A DNA stretch of 10,089 nt from Pseudomonadota bacterium (GTDB lineage Bacteria; Pseudomonadota; Gammaproteobacteria; DAOUQR01): the NCBI GenBank assembly GCA_030625525.1, contig DAOUQR010000016.1, positions 1 to 10,089 on the forward strand. The letters run 5' to 3'. The position numbers and the translations under genes were made by a program. Below the pieces are notes generated by a model that saw nothing but the letters and a program-made list of their open reading frames with translations, was not told the origin of the DNA and made no database searches. How positions within the stretch are numbered: the stretch's first letter is position 1; each line of letters opens with the position of its first letter. Below, one piece after another: positions 1 to 6,210 of the stretch.

Positions 1-1
1 T

Positions 2-52
2 TTCCCACAAAATACAGATGAAGAAGTGATCGCTGTTTTAAACCAACACTAA
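2..52 (+). CDS. C-terminal end of an upstream gene (partial, unidentified)
   Basis: The frame starting at base 2 is open and reads FPQNTDEEVIAVLNQH before a TAA at 50-52. The other plus frames close sooner or look less coding-like, so this is probably the tail of a gene that begins before the window. Sixteen residues are too few to identify the protein. It lies on the same strand as the gcv genes but is separated from them by a repeat-filled spacer with its own likely promoter, so it is probably a separate transcription unit. Confidence 0.35.
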   Translation, partial: FPQNTDEEVIAVLNQH

Positions 53-57
53 GCAAA

Positions 58-90
58 GCGAGTCGGAGTCAGGCCTCAGCCCTGACTCGC
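58..90. repeat. Inverted repeat downstream of the upstream gene
   Basis: GAGTCAGG at 66-73 and CCTGACTC at 81-88 are perfect reverse complements with a 7-nt loop. GCGAGTC at 58-64 could pair alternatively with GACTCGC at 84-90. The hairpin starts 13 nt after the upstream stop codon, so it could help end that transcript. It has no downstream run of T, so it is not a standard intrinsic terminator. Confidence 0.5.
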
Positions 91-93
91 CCC

Positions 94-137
94 CAAGCTC
101 GTCCCCTTCCCAAGCTCGTCCCCTCCCCAAGCTCGTC
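94..137. repeat. Direct repeat, 17-bp period, 2.6 copies
   Basis: CAAGCTCGTC occurs at 94-103, 111-120 and 128-137, exactly 17 bp apart. The spacers between copies are C/T-rich (CCCTTCC and CCCTCCC). The third copy runs straight into the GC-rich palindrome at 138-160, which suggests that repeat units were duplicated from the left edge of that palindromic element. There are too few copies, with almost no spacer, for a CRISPR array. Confidence 0.8.
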
Positions 138-160
138 ATCCCGCGGCTCGACCGCGGGAT
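138..160. repeat. GC-rich palindromic element
   Basis: ATCCCGCGG at 138-146 and CCGCGGGAT at 152-160 form a perfect 9-bp stem with the 5-nt loop CTCGA. From memory, elements of the form GTCATCCCGCGG...CCGCGGGATCCAG are dispersed intergenic palindromes in several bacterial genomes; I cannot test copy number here. It sits just upstream of the likely gcvT promoter, so it could affect read-through from the upstream gene, but it has no T-run. Confidence 0.7.
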
Positions 161-171
161 CCAGAAAACAG

Positions 172-202
172 TTCAAGCCACGCGACGACGAGTATATACT
201 CG
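172..202 (+). promoter_or_regulatory. Likely promoter of the gcv operon with a palindromic operator-like site
   Basis: A possible -35 (TTCAAG, 172-177) and a good -10 (TATACT, 195-200) are separated by 17 bp. The -35 matches the sigma-70 consensus at only three of six positions. The -10 lies inside the 14-bp perfect palindrome CGAGTATATACTCG at 189-202. A start near 207 would give a short leader with the ribosome binding site at 212-217. A dimeric repressor bound to the palindrome would cover the -10, but that is inference. No glycine riboswitch is visible in the short leader. Confidence 0.45.
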
Positions 203-222
203 GTAAAACACAAGGAGTGCTC

Positions 223-1305
223 ATGTCAAAACCGACGCCTTTATACGAACAGCATTGTTTAGCGAAAGCTAAACTCGTTGACTTCTACGGCTGGAAACTA
301 CCCCTCCATTACGGATCCTCAATCAAAGAACATCTCGCCGTGCGATCAAACGCGGGCATGTTTGATGTCTCACATATGACGGTGGTTGATTTAATCGGTG
401 CCGGTGGTCGACAGTTGCTTCGCCATTTACTCAGTAATGATGTCGACAGACTAAAAAAAATGGGTCAAGCATTGTATAGCTGCATGTTGAATGAGCATGG
501 CTGTATCATTGATGATTTAATCGTCTATATGCGCAGCAGTGATAATTATCGGTTGGTGCTCAATGCTGCGAATCGTAGTAAAGATTTAGCGTGGATCCGA
601 AATCAGGCTAACGGTTTAGTCGGTTTGCAAGAGCGTATGGATTTGGCCATGATTGCTGTTCAAGGTCCTAATGCTTTGGCCAAGACGCTGGAAGTGATTG
701 ATCCCAAGATTGCAGATCTGGTTAGTCAGTTAAACCCCTTTGAATGCGCTGAACAAAAAGATTGGTTTATTGCTCGAACAGGATATACCGGCGAAGATGG
801 TTTGGAAATTATTATTCCCAAAGAAAAAGCGACGTTTTTATGGGCAACTTTGTTGAAGGCGGATATTCAACCCTGTGGTTTAGCGGCGCGCGATAGCCTC
901 AGACTCGAAGCAGGTTTAATGCTCTGCGGCCAAGACATGGATGAAAATACCACGCCGCTTGAATCAGCTTTAGACTGGACAGTCGCTTGGGAGCCGACAG
1001 ATCGGGATTTTATTGGTCGCGGGTCGCTTGAATCTCAGCGTCAACATGGACTTAAGCGCAAACTGGTGGGTTTAGTCAGTGAGTGTAAAGCGGTATTTCG
1101 CGCCGAACAAAAAGTGATTGTTCCCGAGGTGGGTGAGGGTGTGATCACCTCGGGAACTTTCTCGCCCACGCTGCAAAAACCGGTTGCGCTGGCGCGTGTT
1201 CCGATGGATACCGCCGATACTTGTTTCGTAGAAATTCGAGGTAAGAAAATTCCTGCACGAGTGGTAAAACCTCGGTTTGTTAAGCAAGGTAAAAGTTTAT
1301 TATAA
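223..1305 (+). CDS. gcvT: Glycine cleavage system T protein (aminomethyltransferase)
   Basis: GcvT moves the aminomethyl carbon from the lipoyl arm of GcvH to tetrahydrofolate, giving 5,10-methylene-THF and releasing ammonia in the cytoplasm. The protein has 360 residues, normal for the family. Visible family motifs are FYGWKLPLHYG near 21-31, MFDVSHM at 46-52, GCIIDDLIVY at 93-102 with the conserved folate-site aspartate region, RTGYTGEDGLEI at 185-196, and GLAARDSLRLEAG at 219-231 followed by LCGQDMDENTTP. The C-terminal barrel contains TSGTFSPTL. ATG at 223 is chosen over the in-frame GTG at 217 because AAGGAG at 212-217 lies five bases before it, and MSKPTPLYEQH matches the usual start. 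It is the first gene of the operon. A 12-bp perfect hairpin lies in its 3' part (1120-1157). Confidence 0.97.
   Translation: MSKPTPLYEQHCLAKAKLVDFYGWKLPLHYGSSIKEHLAVRSNAGMFDVSHMTVVDLIGAGGRQLLRHLLSNDVDRLKKMGQALYSCMLNEHGCIIDDLIVYMRSSDNYRLVLNAANRSKDLAWIRNQANGLVGLQERMDLAMIAVQGPNALAKTLEVIDPKIADLVSQLNPFECAEQKDWFIARTGYTGEDGLEIIIPKEKATFLWATLLKADIQPCGLAARDSLRLEAGLMLCGQDMDENTTPLESALDWTVAWEPTDRDFIGRGSLESQRQHGLKRKLVGLVSECKAVFRAEQKVIVPEVGEGVITSGTFSPTLQKPVALARVPMDTADTCFVEIRGKKIPARVVKPRFVKQGKSLL
1120..1157. repeat. Perfect 12-bp inverted repeat inside gcvT
   Basis: GTTCCCGAGGTG at 1120-1131 and CACCTCGGGAAC at 1146-1157 are perfect reverse complements around a 14-nt loop. The region is coding (VPEVGEGVITSGT), so the hairpin would form within the gcvT message. 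It has no T-run. A 12-bp stem with a short loop is unlikely by chance in 10 kb, but selection for it is not shown. Confidence 0.6.
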
Positions 1306-1314
1306 GGAGTTAAT

Positions 1315-1707
1315 ATGTTTACTATTCCCACTGACTGTCGTTATACCAAAACTCATGAGTGGGTGCGATTAGACGATGATGGAGCGTTTACGATCGGCAT
1401 CACGGATCATGCTCAAGAATTATTAGGCGATGTGGTGTTTGTCGAGTTGCCCAATGTAGATGCTGAATTGCGCGCGGGTGATGAAGCCGGTGTGATTGAG
1501 TCCGTTAAAGCCGCCTCTGATTTATATGCACCGTTGGCTGGACAAATTATTGCGGTCAATGAGCTGTTAGATGAGCAACCCGATTTAATCAATCAAGATG
1601 CCTATGGCGGTGGTTGGATTTTTCGTATGAAAGCCCTTTCGCCCGACGATTGGCAAGATTTGTTAGACGCGAGCGACTACCAGCAACTTATTTCAGGCGA
1701 GGATTAA
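1315..1707 (+). CDS. gcvH: Glycine cleavage system H protein (lipoyl carrier)
   Basis: GcvH carries the aminomethyl intermediate on a lipoyl-lysine arm between the P, T and L proteins. The 130-residue length is typical. The lipoylation site is Lys65 in ESVKAASD (residues 62-69), and the flanking [18 protein letters not shown] and VVFVELP segments are characteristic. TAAGGAG at 1303-1309 overlaps the gcvT stop codon and serves as the ribosome binding site for ATG 1315. The gcvT-gcvH gap is 9 nt and the gap to gcvPA is one base, so the genes are surely co-transcribed. Lipoylation requires enzymes encoded elsewhere. Confidence 0.98.
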   Translation: MFTIPTDCRYTKTHEWVRLDDDGAFTIGITDHAQELLGDVVFVELPNVDAELRAGDEAGVIESVKAASDLYAPLAGQIIAVNELLDEQPDLINQDAYGGGWIFRMKALSPDDWQDLLDASDYQQLISGED

Positions 1708-1708
1708 G

Positions 1709-3106
1709 ATGCCTTTTATTCCTCACACCAATGAAGAATTAAAACAAATGCTAACAGATATGGGTGAAACCCATGTGGCGGCTTTGTTTGATGAAATTCC
1801 TGCTGACTTATTGAATGATCGTTTAGAGGCGATCCCTGAGGGTGTTTCGGAAATGCGTTTGAAGCGTTTGCTCACAGAACAACTTGCAGATGAAAAGATG
1901 CCTTTGTGTTTTATCGGAGCGGGGGCGTATGAGCATCATATTCCTTCAGCGGTGTGGCAAGTGGCGAGTCGAGGTGAGTTCCTAACGGCTTATACGCCTT
2001 ATCAAGCCGAGGCGAGCCAGGGTACGCTGCAATTACTTTATGAATATCAAACGATGATGGCGAGTTTGATGGGCATGGATGTGTCGAATGCGTCCTTATA
2101 TGAGGGTGCGAGTGCGTTGGCCGAAGCGATTTTAATGGCGGTGCGGGTGCATAAAGGTCAGCGTAAACGTGTGATTATTCCACGTAGTTTGCATCCTTAT
2201 TATTGGGATACGGTTAAGACGATTGTCTCTGAGCAAAAAATTGAATGCGTACCTTGTGATTTTGATCCTCAAGCGGGCGTGACAGATTTGGGGGCTTTAT
2301 CGCAATTGTCGGATGAGAATTTAGCGGCTGTGGTGATCCCGCAGCCTAATTTTTTTGGGTGTTTAGAACCGGTTGATGAAATGACGGATTGGGCGCATCA
2401 AAAAAATGCATTGGCGATTGCTTGTGTGAATCCCATGGCGATGGCTTTGCTGAAAGAGCCTGGGCAATGGGGTAGCGCTGACGGCGAGATTGATAGAGAG
2501 GCTAACACTAGACTTGAGATCGGTGCCGATATCGCTTGTGGTGAGGGGCAGCCGTTGGGTGTGCCTTTAAATTCCGGCGGGCCTTATTTTGGATTTTTAA
2601 CGTGTCGGCAAAAATTTGTTCGTCAAATGCCGGGACGTTTAATCGGACAAACAACTGACTTAGACGGTTGTGTGGGTTATACGCTGACTTTGCAAGCGCG
2701 TGAGCAACATATTCGACGTTCAAAAGCGACGTCGAATATTTGTACCAATCAGGGATTATTGGTGACAGCGGCGACGATTTATATGAGTTTGATGGGGCCG
2801 GTGGGTTTGCGTCAAGTTGCTGGGGTGAGTCATACGCAGACTAAAAAGCTTGTGGATAGACTCATTGAGATCGATGGGGTTGAACGTGTTTTTGACCGTC
2901 CGTTTTTTCATGAATGTGTGCTGCGATTGCCTCGAGATGTGGATGAGGTTTTGCGTGGTATGAGTTTGGATGGGATCCAGGCGGGGTTGAGTTTAAAAGA
3001 TTATTTTCCTGAGTTGGGAGATTGTTTATTGGTTTGTGTAACGGAGACTAAAACGGATCAAGATTTGGATGTTTTTGTCGACGGTTTTTGTAGATGGCTG
3101 GGTTAA
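1709..3106 (+). CDS. gcvPA: Glycine dehydrogenase (decarboxylating) subunit 1, P-protein alpha
   Basis: This is the N-terminal half of the split P-protein, which with GcvPB forms the PLP enzyme that decarboxylates glycine and passes the aminomethyl group to GcvH. It is 465 residues. Recognisable segments are [15 protein letters not shown] at the start, [15 protein letters not shown] at 68-82, [20 protein letters not shown] at 93-112, [20 protein letters not shown] at 277-296 and [18 protein letters not shown] at 331-348. The N-terminal half lacks the PLP lysine, as expected. Residues about 255-271 look like extra sequence compared with my recollection of the family, where WG is soon followed by GADI. 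The ATG lies one base after the gcvH stop, with purine-rich GAGG at 1699-1702 as the likely ribosome binding site. Confidence 0.97.
   Translation: MPFIPHTNEELKQMLTDMGETHVAALFDEIPADLLNDRLEAIPEGVSEMRLKRLLTEQLADEKMPLCFIGAGAYEHHIPSAVWQVASRGEFLTAYTPYQAEASQGTLQLLYEYQTMMASLMGMDVSNASLYEGASALAEAILMAVRVHKGQRKRVIIPRSLHPYYWDTVKTIVSEQKIECVPCDFDPQAGVTDLGALSQLSDENLAAVVIPQPNFFGCLEPVDEMTDWAHQKNALAIACVNPMAMALLKEPGQWGSADGEIDREANTRLEIGADIACGEGQPLGVPLNSGGPYFGFLTCRQKFVRQMPGRLIGQTTDLDGCVGYTLTLQAREQHIRRSKATSNICTNQGLLVTAATIYMSLMGPVGLRQVAGVSHTQTKKLVDRLIEIDGVERVFDRPFFHECVLRLPRDVDEVLRGMSLDGIQAGLSLKDYFPELGDCLLVCVTETKTDQDLDVFVDGFCRWLG
2709..2739. repeat. Perfect 11-bp inverted repeat inside gcvPA
   Basis: ATATTCGACGT at 2709-2719 and ACGTCGAATAT at 2729-2739 pair perfectly around a 9-nt loop. 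They encode the conserved [11 protein letters not shown] region, so the pairing depends on the synonymous codons used. I infer no function. Confidence 0.5.
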
Positions 3107-3142
3107 ATGTTACAAAAATTGGAGTCGTTAGATCGGAGCGTG

Positions 3143-3282
3143 GTATTTTCCCAGCCTCTGCGGTTGAGGGGCCCTCGTCCAAAAGACGCTGCAAGCACGT
3201 CCGTGTGGGCTCGGCGACGGCCGTCCTTGGCCGTCGACGCTTTTGGTCGAGGGCCCCTCAACCGCAGAGGCTGGGAAAATAC
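3143..3282. repeat. Composite 140-bp inverted-repeat (MITE-like) element between gcvPA and gcvPB
   Basis: Bases 3143-3177 and 3248-3282 are perfect reverse complements (35 bp; key part TTTTCCCAGCCTCTGCGG). After one T-T mismatch the pairing continues for 7 bp (3179-3185 with 3240-3246). The centre holds two smaller hairpins: CACG-TC-CGTG at 3196-3205 and CGACGGCC-GTCCTT-GGCCGTCG at 3215-3236. The arms carry TA near each outer end, compatible with a TA target duplication as made by IS630/mariner-type elements, but no transposase is present. It splits genes that are normally close. In the message it would form a very stable stem between the two P-protein cistrons. It has no T-run and no convincing ORF. 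Confidence 0.85.
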
Positions 3283-3335
3283 TTTGGGGTTTGTTGCTTT
3301 GTTTGGGGTGTGGGTTATTTATTTTGGAGGTTGGG

Positions 3336-4793
3336 ATGTTGATCTTTCAGCGGTCGGTTGAGGGGCGAGTTGCTTTGGGGCAGTGGGTTGATGGGGATTT
3401 GGATTTGTCGGATTTGCCTGAGGCGGGGTTGCGTCAAACAAAAGCTGTGTTGCCTGAGGTTTCGGAATTGCAGGTTGTAAGGCACTACACTGGGTTGTCG
3501 CAGCGGAATTTTGGGATTGATACGCATTTTTATCCGCTGGGTTCTTGCACGATGAAATATAATCCGCGGGGGGTGCATGAGATGGCGATGCAGCCGCAGT
3601 GGTTGTCTCGACATCCTTTGAGTGCGGTTGATGATCACCAATCTTTTTTGAAAATCTTATTTGAATTGCAACAGTATTTAAGTGATATCACGGGTATGCC
3701 GGGGGTGTCTTTGACGCCGATGGCGGGATCTCAGGGTGAGTTTGTTGGGGTCGCGATGATCAAAGCTTATCACGATGCGAATAATGACACTGAGCGTACT
3801 GAGATGATTGTGCCGACGGCTGCGCATGGAACGAATCCGGCTTCAGCGGTTATGTGTGGTTATACGGTGAAAGAAATCCCGACGGGGAGTGATGGTAATA
3901 TCGATGTAGATCAACTTCGGGAAATGGTCGGGCCTAAGACGGCTGGGATCATGTTAACGAATCCGTCGACTTTGGGTATTTTTAGTCGGCGTATTAAAGA
4001 CGTTTCTGCGATTATCCATGAGGCGGGTGGTTTGCTTTATTATGATGGTGCCAACCTTAATGCGATTTTGGGAAAAGTGCGACCGGGTGATATGGGGTTT
4101 GATGTGATGCATTTAAATCTACATAAAACGTTTGCTACGCCGCATGGTGGGGGTGGCCCGGGTGCTGGGCCTGTTGCGGTGGCTGATCGATTGAAACCAT
4201 ATTTGCCGATCCCCACGGTTGTTTTTGAAAATGAAAAATACCGTTGGACCACAAAAAATGATTCTCCCGATTCAATTGGACGCCTGTCTTGTTTTATGGG
4301 GAATGCTGCGATTTTATTGCGTGCTTATTTATACATTCGTTTATTGGGTCGTAAGGGTCTGACGCGCGTTGCGGATTTTGCTACTTTGAATGCTAATTAT
4401 ATTATGAAACGTCTGCAGCAGGCGGGATTTGAATGTGCGTTTCCGGATAGACGTGCGAGTCATGAATTTGTGATTAGCTTTAAAAAAGAAAAAAAGCAAT
4501 GGGGTGTGAGTGCGATGGATATTGCGAAACGATTATTGGATTACGGTTGTCATGCGCCGACGACGTATTTTCCTTTGAGCATTCCTGAATGTTTTTTAAT
4601 TGAGCCGACTGAGACGGAATCAAAGCAAGAGCTCGATCATTTTATTGATGCACTGATTAAAATTCGTGGCGAGAGTGAAACGGATCCTGAATTAGTTAAA
4701 ACTTCGCCGCATACCTGTGTCGTTAAACGTTTAGATGATGTGAAAGCGGTACGTGAATTGAATTTAACTTGGAAGCCTACGATTAATGACTAA
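3336..4793 (+). CDS. gcvPB: Glycine dehydrogenase (decarboxylating) subunit 2, P-protein beta
   Basis: This is the C-terminal half of the split P-protein and carries the PLP site. It has 485 residues, usual for the family. The cofactor lysine is Lys264 in HLNLHKTFATPHGGGGPG, the family's PLP signature. Other motifs are FYPLGSCTMKYNPR, TPMAGSQGE, AAHGTNPAS, MLTNPSTLG and YYDGANLNAI. ATG 3336 is chosen because GGAGG (3326-3330) precedes it by five bases and MLIFQRSVEGR resembles other GcvPB starts. The open frame extends upstream to 3243, but only into the inverted-repeat element. The 53-nt leader (3283-3335) is almost entirely G and T. The gene overlaps the downstream acyltransferase by 8 nt. 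It must pair with GcvPA, so the structured insert upstream may matter for stoichiometry. Confidence 0.97.
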   Translation: MLIFQRSVEGRVALGQWVDGDLDLSDLPEAGLRQTKAVLPEVSELQVVRHYTGLSQRNFGIDTHFYPLGSCTMKYNPRGVHEMAMQPQWLSRHPLSAVDDHQSFLKILFELQQYLSDITGMPGVSLTPMAGSQGEFVGVAMIKAYHDANNDTERTEMIVPTAAHGTNPASAVMCGYTVKEIPTGSDGNIDVDQLREMVGPKTAGIMLTNPSTLGIFSRRIKDVSAIIHEAGGLLYYDGANLNAILGKVRPGDMGFDVMHLNLHKTFATPHGGGGPGAGPVAVADRLKPYLPIPTVVFENEKYRWTTKNDSPDSIGRLSCFMGNAAILLRAYLYIRLLGRKGLTRVADFATLNANYIMKRLQQAGFECAFPDRRASHEFVISFKKEKKQWGVSAMDIAKRLLDYGCHAPTTYFPLSIPECFLIEPTETESKQELDHFIDALIKIRGESETDPELVKTSPHTCVVKRLDDVKAVRELNLTWKPTIND

Positions 4794-6189
4794 TACCGTC
4801 GCTATTCCACTTTGGCTTGTGATTATTGCCAGTATTTTTATTGTCTGGGCTATCCTCGACACTATTTTAATGCCGAGTGTGCGTTGGTTTTTTCGCCGTC
4901 GCGTTAATCGTATTATTACGCAAATTAATACGCGCTTACAAATCAAGCTACCGAAATTTGAGTTGTTAAAGCGGGATATTTTAATTGATCGTCTGCTTTA
5001 TCACCCGGATGTTTTGTGTGCTGTTAAGGAATATTGTCGTGAAACCGATACGCCGAATCGTGTTGCGATGGCCCAAGTTGAGCATTATGCTAAAGAAATT
5101 ATTCCTTCATTTAATGCTTATATGTATTTTCGTGTGGGAAGTTGGTTAAGTCGTGTCGTGATCCGCTTTTTATATCGTGTGCGAATTGGTTTTTCAGACG
5201 ACAAGGGTTTTGAAAAAATTAAAAAGGACTCCAGTGTTGTTTTTATTATGAATCATCGCAGTAATACCGATTATATTTTATTAGCGTACTTAGCGCTGAA
5301 TAAAGTGCAATTGAGTTTTGCCGTGGGTGAATGGGCGCGTATTTGGCCGGTGCAACAATTGGTGAGTTCGCTGGGGGGCTATTTTGTTCGACGCGGTTCG
5401 GGCAATAAATTGTATCGCCGTGTGTTGGCGTGTTATGTGCAGATGGCAACGCAAGCGGGGGTAGTTCAGGCGGTTTATCCTGAGGGTGGATTGACACGTG
5501 ATGGTAAGTTACAGGATCCCAAGCTGGGTTTATTAGATTATATGTTGCGTGCATTTGACCCTGACAGTGAGCGTGATTTGGTTTTTATTCCCGTTGCGGT
5601 GAATTATGATCGTGTTTTAGAAGACAGAACCTTACTTGTTAAAAAAGACGAGGTTAAAAAAACAGCTTGGCAAGTGTTTAAAACAACGTCGAATTTTATT
5701 CGCCGTCATCTATGGTTAAAAATTTCAGGTCAATGGTTTCGCTTTGGTTATGCGGTTGTAAATTTCGGCACACCGATTTCTATGCGCGAATATGTTGAAA
5801 AGCATCATCTTCATTTTAATGAATTAACGCGTGAGTTACGTTTTGAAAAAGTTAAGTTGCTTGCTAAGGATTTGATTGCAGAAATTGGAAAACAAGTGCC
5901 TGTGACGTCGGTATCGCTATTGTCGACAGTTTTTTTAGCCGAGCCGGATATGGTTTTTACAGAATTAAAATTAAAAGCCAAAGTGTTTCAATTGCTTGAA
6001 CAATTAAAGCAAAAAGAAATCACTGTACATATCCCGCATGGAGATTTAGATTATATGATTTCTTATGGTTTGAAAATGCTGAAAACGCGCCACATCATTC
6101 TATATGATCGCGGTGAATACCGGACTAATCATGATAATTTAAACGTCTTGTCATACTACGCTAATTCAATTGTGCATCACTTTAATTAA
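4786..6189 (+). CDS. PlsB-like glycerophospholipid acyltransferase, membrane-anchored
   Basis: The protein (467 residues) has the four blocks of the glycerolipid acyltransferase superfamily: block I NHRSNTDY with the H(x4)D catalytic pair His157 and Asp162, block II GGYFVRR at 197-203, block III YPEGGLTRDG at 231-240 and block IV FIPVAVNYD at 267-275. The stretch before block I (HYAKEIIPSFNAYMYF, 100-115) resembles the E. coli PlsB region around EYAKEISSTF, pointing to acylation of position 1 of glycerol-3-phosphate. It is much shorter than the roughly 800-residue PlsB. A hydrophobic segment (about 7-29) followed by RRR suggests a membrane anchor facing the cytoplasm. About 140 C-terminal residues match no domain I recognise. 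The ATG overlaps the gcvPB end by 8 nt, suggesting translational coupling; only a weak GGAAG (4771-4775) precedes it. A lysophosphatidate acyltransferase role remains possible. Confidence 0.8.
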   Translation: MTNTVAIPLWLVIIASIFIVWAILDTILMPSVRWFFRRRVNRIITQINTRLQIKLPKFELLKRDILIDRLLYHPDVLCAVKEYCRETDTPNRVAMAQVEHYAKEIIPSFNAYMYFRVGSWLSRVVIRFLYRVRIGFSDDKGFEKIKKDSSVVFIMNHRSNTDYILLAYLALNKVQLSFAVGEWARIWPVQQLVSSLGGYFVRRGSGNKLYRRVLACYVQMATQAGVVQAVYPEGGLTRDGKLQDPKLGLLDYMLRAFDPDSERDLVFIPVAVNYDRVLEDRTLLVKKDEVKKTAWQVFKTTSNFIRRHLWLKISGQWFRFGYAVVNFGTPISMREYVEKHHLHFNELTRELRFEKVKLLAKDLIAEIGKQVPVTSVSLLSTVFLAEPDMVFTELKLKAKVFQLLEQLKQKEITVHIPHGDLDYMISYGLKMLKTRHIILYDRGEYRTNHDNLNVLSYYANSIVHHFN

Positions 6190-6210
6190 CGTGTTTGTCC
6201 CACTTGTTTA

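Noticed and set aside
94..137. CRISPR array
   Set aside because: The repeat core is 10 bp with 7-bp C/T spacers and only 2.6 copies, with no cas genes.
53..222. Glycine riboswitch upstream of gcvT
   Set aside because: The leader after the likely transcription start is about 16 nt, and the rest of the spacer is taken up by simple hairpins and repeats. No tandem aptamer-like structure is visible.
217..222. GTG at 217 as the gcvT start
   Set aside because: It overlaps the AAGGAG ribosome binding site, whereas ATG 223 is correctly spaced and gives the family-typical N-terminus.
3243..3335. N-terminal extension of GcvPB into the inverted repeat
   Set aside because: The extension begins at a TTG in the repeat arm, has no family similarity, and ATG 3336 has a good ribosome binding site.
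3286..3335. G-quadruplex in the gcvPB leader
   Set aside because: The G runs are separated by loops of about 15, 3 and 18 nt, too long for a convincing stable quadruplex.
3107..3361. 84-residue ORF starting directly after the gcvPA stop
   Set aside because: It has no ribosome binding site, runs through the inverted repeat and into gcvPB in another frame, and has no recognisable features.
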